Source: JBDHXE01 sp035445085
GTDB taxonomy: Bacteria; Bacteroidota; Ignavibacteria; Kapaibacteriales; UBA2268
Reading direction: 5' to 3'
DNA: 49,826 bases
Assembly (NCBI GenBank): GCA_035445085.1
Contig: DAOMQA010000017.1
Location: forward strand, 1-49,826
Part shown: positions 1 to 8,328 of the stretch, piece by piece
Layout: every line of letters begins with the position of its first letter
Numbering within the stretch: position 1 is the first letter of the stretch
Notes under the pieces: generated by a model
Seen by the model: the letters and a program-made list of their open reading frames with translations, nothing else
Database searches by the model: none
What the model was told of the DNA's origin: nothing
Made by a program: the position numbers and the translations under genes

Positions 1-14
1 TGCTCATAATCCAT
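1..14 (-). CDS. 5' end of a gene running off the left edge
   Basis: On the minus strand an ATG at 14-12 is preceded by AAAAGGAG (complement of 21-28) with a 6-nt spacer, which is a strong ribosome-binding site. Only four complete codons (Met-Asp-Tyr-Glu) are inside the window, so the product cannot be named. It lies downstream of the terminator at 67-97, so it should have its own promoter between that hairpin and the start. Confidence 0.5.
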
Positions 15-66
15 TGTTTACTCCTTTTATGTAAACCTTTTTTAGGACGGCGCAGTAATTTAAAAT

Positions 67-97
67 AAAAGGGGTTGTTTGCTAAACATCCCCTTTT
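67..97 (-). terminator. Rho-independent terminator after the DsbD-like gene
   Basis: AAAAGGGG (67-74) pairs with CCCCTTTT (90-97), and an inner GTTT/AAAC pairing closes a 3-base loop. On the minus strand the hairpin is followed by a T-rich tract. It sits 40 bases past the stop codon of the minus-strand gene at 138-959. Confidence 0.75.
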
Positions 98-137
98 ATT
101 ATCTCATATCTCTATTAATTATAAATTTCGTTTACTA

Positions 138-959
138 TCATTTCATAATCTGTTTCTTTACATAGAACGAGCCACTTGCCTGATGACCATCTAAGTTTCT
201 AAATATTAATATGCCTTTTAGCTCCTTAGGATCTTCTTCGCGGTATTTATTTAATGGTAATTTGAGAGATACTAAATTTTCATTGATTGTAGCTTTGATG
301 CCAGAATAAATATAATATCCTTGGTCTTCTGGGTAAAATTCTGCGTAATATTGTGCATCTCTCAGAGGATTGATTTGAATATCAGTGAGTAATGTATCAT
401 TTAATATTACTGTTGTAATTTGCTCATTGCTTGCATTTATTGGATAAGCACTTAGGTTAATATTAGTTATGCCACTACTAAGCTGTGATTTGTCTGATAC
501 CTTAAAAACAATATTGAATGTATCTTTCCCTGGCAAGCACTCTTCTTTGCATACAAGAAAGTCTACATATGCTTTTACATTATAGGTCCCGTATTTCATA
601 TCTTTCGGAATATTTAAAGGCACTATCAGCCGCACTGAATCATCATATCCATATATTACCATATCTTTGAAAGGGAACATTTTTGGTACTGCCCAAATTA
701 TACCTTCTGTTTTAAATTTATCGTCTGTATCGATTTTAATATCTGTGGGCAGTCCAGTATCTCCTGGATTTTTCCAATATATATGCCAGCCCTTTTGAAT
801 TTTAAAGTCAAAAATCAACATAAGTTGTGAATTAGCTGTGAGCTCGGTATGGCTTGCCATTGCCTTTACAGTTAGATAATCATTGCCATTCTTTTTAGGA
901 CTTGCAAATATTTGGCTGGTAAGACACAAAACAAGAATGAATACAATAATATACTTCAT
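138..959 (-). CDS. Secreted DsbD N-terminal (alpha) domain-like protein
   Basis: The 273-residue product starts with a signal peptide (residues 1-19, hydrophobic, ending near Phe-Ala-Ser). It then matches the periplasmic N-terminal domain of the thiol:disulfide interchange protein DsbD: a segment WHIYWKNPGDTGLPT (58-72), followed by the VCKEECLPG signature with Cys137 and Cys141. In DsbD this Cys pair passes electrons from the membrane domain to periplasmic partners. There is no membrane beta domain or thioredoxin-like gamma domain here, so this is a stand-alone alpha-like domain. The electron donor is not evident from the neighbours. The ATG at 959 was chosen over an upstream one at 986 because the signal peptide begins directly there and GAGAAAG precedes it. 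A role in cytochrome or envelope redox biogenesis is inference. Confidence 0.8.
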   Translation of the reverse strand: MKYIIVFILVLCLTSQIFASPKKNGNDYLTVKAMASHTELTANSQLMLIFDFKIQKGWHIYWKNPGDTGLPTDIKIDTDDKFKTEGIIWAVPKMFPFKDMVIYGYDDSVRLIVPLNIPKDMKYGTYNVKAYVDFLVCKEECLPGKDTFNIVFKVSDKSQLSSGITNINLSAYPINASNEQITTVILNDTLLTDIQINPLRDAQYYAEFYPEDQGYYIYSGIKATINENLVSLKLPLNKYREEDPKELKGILIFRNLDGHQASGSFYVKKQIMK

Positions 960-1018
960 TTCTTTCTCAATTAAAATTACATACAAAATATACTTTATTT
1001 ACGTTCACTTTTGTTTAT

Positions 1019-1026
1019 TATTTTTG
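1019..1026 (+). promoter_or_regulatory. Putative Bacteroidota -7 box (TATTTTTG) for the GH13 gene
   Basis: TATTTTTG fits TAnnTTTG. A weak TTTA lies about 20 bases upstream in place of the TTTG -33 box. The predicted transcript start would be roughly 25 bases before the ATG at 1057. Chance matches are likely in DNA this AT-rich. Confidence 0.4.
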
Positions 1027-1056
1027 TATAACATTGATATAGAGAATAAGCTAAAT

Positions 1057-2943
1057 ATGGAAAGTTTACAAATAATTGAAGAAAAATTAAAGCAATTAAA
1101 ATCTAAGCAAAAAAAGAAATTTGATTATTTTGTGCCTAATATATGGATAAATGGCACAATTGGCAAAACTAATATTAATCCTTACGATTATTTTATCAAC
1201 AAAATTAAGGAGATACAGAACTTAAAGCCAATTGAGAGCACATTTAGCAATTGGTCAGACAATGCTATGGTATATAATTTATTTATAAGATATACTAGTA
1301 GCTACGATCACTTTAATCAAGGTACTATTGCTTTGGACAGCATAAATGGCTTTAGGAGCACTGGAACATTCTTAAAGTCCATAGCTCTACTCCCCTATTT
1401 ATATAAATTAGGAATAAATACGATTTATATGTTGCCTACTACTAGCATAGGTATAGATAGAATGAAAGGAACTTTAGGCTCTCCTTATGCAATTAGAAAT
1501 CCGTATATTATCGAAGATAGTTTATCAGAGCCTATTTTAGAATTAGGCTCCGAATTAGAATTTAAAGCTATGTCTGAAGCTACGCACAGCTTAGGGATGA
1601 AGTTGATTAACGAATTTGTTTTTAGAACGGCAAGTGTTGATTCTGATATTGCTCTAGAACACCCTGATTGGTTTTATTGGATTAAGGCAAAAGTGAATGA
1701 AAGAAAAAATGATCCTAAAAATGAGAATCAATATGGACCACCTATATTTACAAAAGAAGAGCTAAATTTAATAAAAGGTAAGGTCGAGAGTGGCGATTTT
1801 ACTAATTTGCCTATACCGCACGAGCAACATAGGAAAATGTTTACAAAAGCACCTATAAAGTTAGCACGTGTAGAACAAAAAATCATTGGATTAATTAATA
1901 ATGGTAAAACAGAGGTAGTAATACCAAACGCTTTTGCTGATTGGCCCCCAGATGATAAGCAACCACTATGGTCTGACGTTACATATTTAAAAATGTATGA
2001 GCATAAAGATTTTAACTATATTGCTTACAATACTATTCGTATGTACGATAAAAAATTGAGCAAAGAAAGTAATGAAAATAAAGAGCTATGGGAATATATT
2101 ACTAATATAATACCATATTATATTAAAAATTTTGGAATAGATGGTATAATGTTGGATATGGGGCATTCTTTACCAGAAAAACTAAGAAAAGAAATAGTAG
2201 ATAAAGCAAAGCTAGTAAACAAGGATTTTGTATTTTGGGAAGAAAATTTTTCTTTAAATCAAAGCTCTGCTTTGGAAGGGTATAATGCAGTAGTTGGCTA
2301 TATGCCCTTTGATTTTCATATTTTTTGGAAAGTGAAAGATATTATTAGAAAATTTCAAAACAAAGAAATAGCTATTCATTTTTTTGCTACTCCAGAAAAT
2401 CATAATACTCCACGTTTAATGATGAGGAGTCAAGATATAGAACTTTCTAAAGTTGTTTATATTATTAGTAAATTTTTACCTACAATTACATTTATCCATA
2501 ATGGTTATGAGCTTTACGAAAATTATCCTATTAATACAGGATTAGACTTTAGCGAAGAACAAATAAAACTATACCCTCCAGAAAGTTTACCTTTGTTTTC
2601 GGCAAAACAAATGAATTGGGATAACACTAATAATATGATAGAGTTTATTAGTACAATTAATTCTATTTATGACAGCTTTATAAAAGTATCGAATAATTTA
2701 CTTGAAGTACAAATTGAACTAATAGAAACAAATGCCGACAATCTAATATGTTTTAAGAGATATATAAACAGAGAGCATTATTTATTAATCATGTGTAATA
2801 TGGGCAATTATGATATAGAATATAAGCTCGAAAATATAACAATTAGTGGTTCTGAATGCTTACTAAGTAATGCTCACTATGATTATCAAAATATGGCTCT
2901 GAATATTAAGCTTGGAAAATACGGAATGGCAATTTTAAGTTAG
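1057..2943 (+). CDS. Divergent GH13 (alpha-amylase family) protein
   Basis: The 628-residue protein has no signal peptide, so it is probably cytoplasmic. It has the layout of a GH13 TIM barrel with a C-terminal beta domain. The likely nucleophile is Asp367 in DGIMLDMGHS (region II), the acid/base is in FWEEN (395-396), and region IV is PENHNTPR (446-453). Several normally invariant residues are changed: the region II Arg is Met365, the region I Asn-His is replaced (EFVFRTAS, 185-192), and the region IV Asp is Asn450. A long insert (about 210-290) lies between regions I and II. It may be a specialised transglycosylase, a phosphorylase-like enzyme or a non-catalytic homologue; alpha-glucan metabolism is inferred from the family only. 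The ATG at 1057 was chosen because upstream in-frame codons overlap the divergent gene and encode an unrelated hydrophobic stretch. Confidence 0.7.
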   Translation: MESLQIIEEKLKQLKSKQKKKFDYFVPNIWINGTIGKTNINPYDYFINKIKEIQNLKPIESTFSNWSDNAMVYNLFIRYTSSYDHFNQGTIALDSINGFRSTGTFLKSIALLPYLYKLGINTIYMLPTTSIGIDRMKGTLGSPYAIRNPYIIEDSLSEPILELGSELEFKAMSEATHSLGMKLINEFVFRTASVDSDIALEHPDWFYWIKAKVNERKNDPKNENQYGPPIFTKEELNLIKGKVESGDFTNLPIPHEQHRKMFTKAPIKLARVEQKIIGLINNGKTEVVIPNAFADWPPDDKQPLWSDVTYLKMYEHKDFNYIAYNTIRMYDKKLSKESNENKELWEYITNIIPYYIKNFGIDGIMLDMGHSLPEKLRKEIVDKAKLVNKDFVFWEENFSLNQSSALEGYNAVVGYMPFDFHIFWKVKDIIRKFQNKEIAIHFFATPENHNTPRLMMRSQDIELSKVVYIISKFLPTITFIHNGYELYENYPINTGLDFSEEQIKLYPPESLPLFSAKQMNWDNTNNMIEFISTINSIYDSFIKVSNNLLEVQIELIETNADNLICFKRYINREHYLLIMCNMGNYDIEYKLENITISGSECLLSNAHYDYQNMALNIKLGKYGMAILS

Positions 2944-2956
2944 TTCATATAAATAT

Positions 2957-3691
2957 TTAAAAGTCAAAGCTTCTGTAAATTCGCAAATTAAAACCAATGA
3001 TCAAGCTTCGCCAGCTATCATTGGTTAAGTAACTATTCAGTGAATACCCAAGTTTAATATTAGGGCTTGCATACATTCCTATACCTAAATCTATGTCAGC
3101 CCCTACTTGTACAAAAGGTTCGACTACTACTAAGCTTGTGGATTCGATTTGTCCATTACTCAATGTTCGTTCTTTGAAGGGTACATTATTACTAATAGCA
3201 TATTCTTTATGAATTTGTGTGCTTGAGATATTAAATAATAAATTTAAACCAGTAGAGAAATTTATACCGTACTTTGGCACTCTTATTTTATAAAAGCCAT
3301 TAATTCCTACAAATGACATTTTTGACTCCAAGCTATACATAGTTTTAAATTCACCTTCTCTTGTTGGTAAGTTATCTTGAATTTCAAATTTTGAGGCTAA
3401 ATAATTATATGATACAGAGATGTTATAGGAATTAGTTCCATTAAGCCAGTTTTCATAATATAAAGCTAATGAATATCTATTGCCGTTCCCGCTATTAAAC
3501 TGACAGCACGGTATCTTATTTTCAATTAAGTTAAATTTACCATTATTCTCTGAAAACGAATAATCTAAGCCGATACCAAAAAAATAATTTGGCATTTCTA
3601 TTGGATACCGTGGCGAAATCTGCCAATCAAATCCTTGCGAATATAGATTAGTTGTAGCAATAAATAGCAGTATATATATTAATTTTGTCAT
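2957..3691 (-). CDS. Outer-membrane beta-barrel protein (PorT-like)
   Basis: The 244 residues start with a signal peptide (about 1-18, ending Tyr-Ser-Gln-Gly). Many alternating amphipathic strands follow, rich in Tyr, Asn, Gly and Phe, and the protein ends in an aromatic residue (Phe-Asp-Phe), as outer-membrane barrels do. No specific family was recognised. The start codon overlaps the stop of the upstream gene (3688-5979) by 4 bases (ATGA), so the two are translationally coupled. That suggests the barrel serves the partner T9SS-exported protein, for example as anchor or assembly factor, which is inference. Confidence 0.7.
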   Translation of the reverse strand: MTKLIYILLFIATTNLYSQGFDWQISPRYPIEMPNYFFGIGLDYSFSENNGKFNLIENKIPCCQFNSGNGNRYSLALYYENWLNGTNSYNISVSYNYLASKFEIQDNLPTREGEFKTMYSLESKMSFVGINGFYKIRVPKYGINFSTGLNLLFNISSTQIHKEYAISNNVPFKERTLSNGQIESTSLVVVEPFVQVGADIDLGIGMYASPNIKLGYSLNSYLTNDSWRSLIIGFNLRIYRSFDF

Positions 3692-5979
3692 TTTACTATG
3701 ATGAATTGCTTTGAATCAAAAGCATATTTATTTCTAATAATAATATAATATGAGCCATTTGGAAATTCATTGTCATTTAAGTTGAATTGATATACTCCAG
3801 AAGGCATTAATTGATTGAATAATTGCTTTATTTTATTTCCATAAATATCGTACATTGCTAACTCAACATTATCATTATATGGAATAGAATATTCAAATAT
3901 TCTATTATTTTGCTTATAATATGTATTTATTTGAAGCTGTTGCGTAGGTTTTTGAACAGCTTTGTATTCTATACCACAAACAGAATCGGTAGTAAACACT
4001 CCATTGTTAATTTGTAATTTGAATAAATTAGTACATTTGGAATCGCTAAACTGTGGATTTATGATAGCTATTTCGGTAGAAATGGCATTTCCAAGGTATG
4101 TATTAAATCTTAATTTAACAATAGTATCGCGATTCAAAAAATTATTATTCGTACTTGCTTCAAACTCCAATTTAATTTCGGGATTATCGCCCTCATAATT
4201 ATCACTTTTGTTAATAGAGCCTTCGCAAGCCGTATTAAGTGTAGTGGTACCTAAATATTCTAACAACGATTTATTATATATAATATTTGCCTTAAATTTT
4301 TCTGCAAATTGAATGGGATTATCTCCATTATAAGATACTTGTATTGGTACTTCTATTACTCTGCCCGGCTTAGCTCTTAAATTATCTGGAATAGAAATAT
4401 TTCCTGATAATGGTGGAATTGTATTAGCCTTAATTAGTACTTTATGTACTTTAGCAGGCACGCTTTCGTTTGTGGAAAACGTTAGTATACTTTCATATTC
4501 CCTCACTTGTGGCGATATTTCTTCAAATGAAATTGAAAATTTACCTTCTTCAGAAGGTTCTAATATTTGGTCATAAGCTCCCAAGCGAAAGGGTGATTGT
4601 GGATATTCTGGATCTAATTTTATATCATAAATTGACAATTTAGAATTTCCATTATTAGAAAATTTCAATAAAGTGTCTCTTTTTGTAGGGCAATATGCAT
4701 TATTTAGAGCAATGTTACCAAAATCTAAGCTATCATTTTGTATTATCATATTTGGAGCAACAAGGTTAGCCACGATATAAAAATTTATCTTTGACTGGCT
4801 CTGCGGAGTGCCATGTATATTACGCTCCATCAAATTTGTTTCAATTGTATAATTATAAATACATAAACCTCTATTTTTAGGATTATAATCTAAATAAATC
4901 TTGCAAGTACTATCTTTTTGAAGATAAGTATTATTATTTTGGAATTTCGTAACAAAACTAAATTCATCACTAATCTTATTATTAACAAGATTAATAATTT
5001 GTTCTGATTTAGCAAAGATTGGGATATTGCCAGTATTTTTTAATGTAATTATTAGTTGCGTATTATTGTTAGGCAAAATATCCCCTATAAATAGAGTATC
5101 GTTTCTAAAGTCATAATTAGCATCTTCAAGGCTCAAATCCTGATAAACTCCTATTCCAATTAGCTTAACCGATGAGGAATCTAAGGAATCCTTATTTTTA
5201 TTTAAATTAGGAACAAAAAAGTTTGTTACTATAGCAGTATCGTAACCCATATTATTAGGCTTATACTTAAATTGCCTATTAATAATCCCATCTGGGATAA
5301 TAGTTAAATTTTCGAGTAGCTCACCAAGTTCAAACTCACTATCAATTTGTGGTTGTGTTATATAGCTTAATTTACGATTTTTTAGTAATATATCCTTAAA
5401 GTATGTATTTTTCCCTCGCCACAGCATTGACTTTGGGGTATTAGGATTAATATATACAGAATCAAAATCGATTATATCTTCAAAATTATCAAAGTGTTTA
5501 ATAGTTTTCTTTACAGTTAATAAAAATGTATCTATTGGAGTTATAGGAGGTGCTTTTTTGGTATCTCCATCATAAAAACTTAGTGCCAACAGTGCTTGGT
5601 GCCAGCCGGGTTTTGTTACCACTGTATCCCCCGCACGAAATGCTACTATCATAGTATCTTTTTGTGCTGGGTTTAATATTAAGGGTAGTATTGGTAATTC
5701 TCTATATAAAGTAAATTGAATAGCGCTAAGGTCGGAAGGAGCAGCCCCAAGATAAAAACTTGGTGAAAGACGTTCCATAAATAATGACTTTTTACCTTTA
5801 TTTGCAAATTCAAAATTAAAAAATACGGAGTCTTCAATCAAACAAGGTCCTATATTTATAACCTTATTAATTGGTTTTATAAATGGCGTTACATCTGCTT
5901 TAAATTCTTGCCCATAAGCTTGTAGGTTAAAGAATGTAAGCACAAATAATAATACGATTATGATTTTATATATACTCAT
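3688..5979 (-). CDS. T9SS-exported surface protein with Ig-like/cohesin-like modules
   Basis: The product has 763 residues. A signal peptide (1-23) is followed by repeated Ig-like beta-sandwich modules of the choice-of-anchor-D/HYDIN type, with recurrent phrases such as DSLDFGNIALNN, LKNTGNIPI and LKFSNNGNSKLSI. A cohesin-like module lies at about 545-670. The last 80 residues match a type A T9SS sorting domain: a strand pair, then LAMYDIYGNKIKQL, SGVYQFNLND and SYYIIIRN, ending FIIVK. It is expected to cross the outer membrane through the type IX system and stay at the surface or be released. The role is probably structural or adhesive. It is co-transcribed with the barrel protein downstream. 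Confidence 0.85.
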   Translation of the reverse strand: MSIYKIIIVLLFVLTFFNLQAYGQEFKADVTPFIKPINKVINIGPCLIEDSVFFNFEFANKGKKSLFMERLSPSFYLGAAPSDLSAIQFTLYRELPILPLILNPAQKDTMIVAFRAGDTVVTKPGWHQALLALSFYDGDTKKAPPITPIDTFLLTVKKTIKHFDNFEDIIDFDSVYINPNTPKSMLWRGKNTYFKDILLKNRKLSYITQPQIDSEFELGELLENLTIIPDGIINRQFKYKPNNMGYDTAIVTNFFVPNLNKNKDSLDSSSVKLIGIGVYQDLSLEDANYDFRNDTLFIGDILPNNNTQLIITLKNTGNIPIFAKSEQIINLVNNKISDEFSFVTKFQNNNTYLQKDSTCKIYLDYNPKNRGLCIYNYTIETNLMERNIHGTPQSQSKINFYIVANLVAPNMIIQNDSLDFGNIALNNAYCPTKRDTLLKFSNNGNSKLSIYDIKLDPEYPQSPFRLGAYDQILEPSEEGKFSISFEEISPQVREYESILTFSTNESVPAKVHKVLIKANTIPPLSGNISIPDNLRAKPGRVIEVPIQVSYNGDNPIQFAEKFKANIIYNKSLLEYLGTTTLNTACEGSINKSDNYEGDNPEIKLEFEASTNNNFLNRDTIVKLRFNTYLGNAISTEIAIINPQFSDSKCTNLFKLQINNGVFTTDSVCGIEYKAVQKPTQQLQINTYYKQNNRIFEYSIPYNDNVELAMYDIYGNKIKQLFNQLMPSGVYQFNLNDNEFPNGSYYIIIRNKYAFDSKQFIIVK

Positions 5980-6006
5980 TCAAATAATACTTACAAATAC
6001 ATTCAA

Positions 6007-6014
6007 CAAAAATA
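6007..6014 (-). promoter_or_regulatory. Putative -7 box (TATTTTTG) for the T9SS cargo operon
   Basis: The complement of 6007-6014 reads TATTTTTG, about 28 bases before the ATG at 5979. No convincing -33 TTTG is present. It lies back to back with the plus-strand box at 6078-6085. Confidence 0.35.
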
Positions 6015-6077
6015 AGTATAATAAATTGTAAATTAGAAAATATATATAAGTTTACTGCTTATACGAATTAAATTATT

Positions 6078-6085
6078 TACTTTTG
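6078..6085 (+). promoter_or_regulatory. Putative -7 box (TACTTTTG) for the nucleotidyltransferase-metK-ahcY operon
   Basis: TACTTTTG matches TAnnTTTG and lies 40 bases before the ATG at 6126. The -33 element is weak (TTTA at 6051-6054). It is the only such box seen in this divergent intergenic region on the plus strand. Confidence 0.4.
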
Positions 6086-6125
6086 AAAAACGTCAATTAA
6101 TAATTATGGATTTTTTTATTATATT

Positions 6126-7106
6126 ATGAGAGCTGTAATTCCAGTAGCTGGAGTCGGTACTAGACTAAGACCGCACACGTATTCATTACCCAAAGTATTA
6201 TTAAATGTTGCGGGAAAGCCGATTTTAGCACATATTTTAGATTCACTCTTGGAACAAAACCTATCAAAAGCAACAATAATCACTGGTTATATGGGAGCTT
6301 TAGTGGAAGAATATGTAACTAAACGCTATACAGATATAGAATTTGACTTTGTAGAACAAAGTGAACAACATGGTTTGGGGCATGCTATATGGGTAGGTAG
6401 AGACACATATAAAAGCGACGAATTAATGATAATTTTAGGTGATACTATCTTTGATGTTGATTTGTCTATCGCTTTTAATTCAAAAGCTAATTCTATAGGT
6501 GTAAAATCTGTTGAAGACCCACGACGATTTGGAGTAGTTGTCAAAGATAATAATGATAAAATTACTACTTTGATAGAAAAGCCCGAAGCATTTGTATCAA
6601 ATTTAGCAATAGTTGGTATCTACCATATAAGGAATACCAAATTATTAGTAGATTCTTTAAATAAGCTAATAGATGAAGATATAAAAACACGTGGTGAATA
6701 TCAATTAACAGATGCTCTACAATTAATGATAGAATCGGGTGCGGAATTTAATACATTTCCAGTAGATGGTTGGTATGATTGTGGTAAGCCCGAGACACTA
6801 TTAAGTACTAATAGATTTTTATTAGACCAAAAGCCTCATCATTATAGCTTAAATAGCACTATCATAATTCCACCAGTATTTATATCTGATAAGGCAACTG
6901 TAGAAAGTTCGGTTATTGGTCCATATACTTCTATTGCTGATGGTGCCATTGTTAAAGATAGTATCATAAAAAATTCAATTATTAGTTTTGGTGCTAAAGT
7001 ATCTTCGTCTCTGTTAGAAGAATCTATCATCGGAAATGATGCCGATGTAAAGGGCCATTTTCATAAATTGAATGTAGGCGATTCAAGCCAAATTTCAGAA
7101 AGCTAA
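6126..7106 (+). CDS. Sugar-1-phosphate nucleotidylyltransferase
   Basis: The 326-residue protein opens with the nucleotidyltransferase signature GVGTRLRPHTYSLPK and then NVAGKPI. ILGDTIFDVDL (around 95-105) holds the metal-binding Asp. Later motifs are EKPEAFVSNLAIVGIY and RGEYQLTDALQLMI. The C-terminal 90 residues show hexapeptide-like spacing (IIPPVFISD, VIGPYTSI, ADGAIVKDS, IIKNSII) of a left-handed beta-helix. This is the layout of glucose-1-phosphate thymidylyl-, uridylyl- or mannose-1-phosphate guanylyltransferases; the sequence alone does not fix the sugar or nucleotide. It makes NDP-sugars for surface glycans and may supply the fucosyltransferase and flippase elsewhere in the window (inference). 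metK follows after 35 bases. Confidence 0.85.
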   Translation: MRAVIPVAGVGTRLRPHTYSLPKVLLNVAGKPILAHILDSLLEQNLSKATIITGYMGALVEEYVTKRYTDIEFDFVEQSEQHGLGHAIWVGRDTYKSDELMIILGDTIFDVDLSIAFNSKANSIGVKSVEDPRRFGVVVKDNNDKITTLIEKPEAFVSNLAIVGIYHIRNTKLLVDSLNKLIDEDIKTRGEYQLTDALQLMIESGAEFNTFPVDGWYDCGKPETLLSTNRFLLDQKPHHYSLNSTIIIPPVFISDKATVESSVIGPYTSIADGAIVKDSIIKNSIISFGAKVSSSLLEESIIGNDADVKGHFHKLNVGDSSQISES

Positions 7107-7141
7107 AAAGTAAAAAAAATATATATTAGGAAAAAGATTAA

Positions 7142-8290
7142 ATGAGTAATAACACATATTTGTTTACTTCTGAATCTGTATCAGAAGGACACCCAGATAA
7201 AATTTGCGATCAAGTATCTGACGCCGTATTAGATGCAATGCTTGCTGATGATCCAATGTCGAGAGTAGCTTGTGAATGCTTTGCTACAACAGGTATGATA
7301 GTAGTAGGTGGAGAAATTACGACCAATACTTATGTAGATTTGCAAAGGTTAGTAAGAAATGTCATCAGTGATATAGGCTATAATAAATATGGACTAAGAT
7401 TTGATGCGGAGTCTGTATCTGTTATCAACGTAATCAACCATCAATCATCTGATATAGCAATGGGTGTGGATAAAGGTGGAGCAGGAGATCAAGGTATGAT
7501 GTTCGGATATGCAAACAAAGAAACCCCAGAGTTGATGCCAGCTACTTTAATGTACTCACATAAATTAGTAAAGAAATTAGCTGACATTAGAAATAATAAT
7601 AATCAGTTGATGCCATACTTGAGACCAGACTCTAAATCTCAAGTAACAATAGAATACGGCGACAATAACGAAATATTAAGAGTAGATACGGTTGTTATTT
7701 CTACCCAGCATGACCCAGACGTAAGCCAAGAAAAAATCAGAGAAGATGTAATCAATAACGTAATTAAGACCGTGATACCTAATGAACTCTTAGATGAAAA
7801 TACAAAAATCTATGTAAATCCGACTGGTAGCTTCGTTATCGGCGGTCCACACGGAGACACAGGTTTGACTGGCAGAAAAATTATCGTAGATACTTATGGT
7901 GGCAAAGCACCTCACGGAGGTGGAGCTTTCTCTGGTAAAGATCCAACTAAGGTAGATAGAAGTGCCGCTTATGCAGCAAGACATTTAGCTAAAAATATTG
8001 TTGGAGCAGATTTGGCAGACGAATGTACAATACAACTTTCTTATGCTATTGGTGTAGTACAACCTGTTTCTGTTCATGTAAATACACATAATACTGGCAA
8101 AGTAAGCGATAGAATTTTAGATAAATTTATTTTAGAAAATATTGATTTATCGCCTAAAGGTATTATCGAAAGATTAGACTTGAGAAAACCAGTATTCAGA
8201 AGCACTGCTGCTTACGGTCATTTTGGTAGGAATGAATTTAGTTGGGAACAATTGAATTTAGTTGAGTTGTTTAAGAAAAATTTCGCATAG
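7142..8290 (+). CDS. metK: S-adenosylmethionine synthetase
   Basis: The 382 residues match the family length of about 384. The enzyme makes SAM from methionine and ATP. Signatures are ESVSEGHPDKICDQVSDAVL near the N-terminus, GAGDQGMMFGYA (the family hexapeptide region), GGPHGDTGLTGRKIIVDTYG, and the P-loop-like GGGAFSGKDPTKVDRS. AGGA lies 11 bases before the ATG. ahcY follows after 38 bases, so SAM synthesis and S-adenosylhomocysteine removal are in one operon. No SAM riboswitch fits in the short upstream gap. Confidence 0.98.
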   Translation: MSNNTYLFTSESVSEGHPDKICDQVSDAVLDAMLADDPMSRVACECFATTGMIVVGGEITTNTYVDLQRLVRNVISDIGYNKYGLRFDAESVSVINVINHQSSDIAMGVDKGGAGDQGMMFGYANKETPELMPATLMYSHKLVKKLADIRNNNNQLMPYLRPDSKSQVTIEYGDNNEILRVDTVVISTQHDPDVSQEKIREDVINNVIKTVIPNELLDENTKIYVNPTGSFVIGGPHGDTGLTGRKIIVDTYGGKAPHGGGAFSGKDPTKVDRSAAYAARHLAKNIVGADLADECTIQLSYAIGVVQPVSVHVNTHNTGKVSDRILDKFILENIDLSPKGIIERLDLRKPVFRSTAAYGHFGRNEFSWEQLNLVELFKKNFA

Positions 8291-8328
8291 TAAATAGTAA
8301 TTAATATTAATAATAAGGATAAAATTAT

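Noticed and set aside
1057..2943. GlgE maltosyltransferase as identity of the GH13 protein
   Set aside because: The GlgE signature around the nucleophile is absent, as is the rest of a GlgE pathway.
7106..7142. SAM riboswitch before metK
   Set aside because: The gap is only 35 bases, too short for any known SAM riboswitch.
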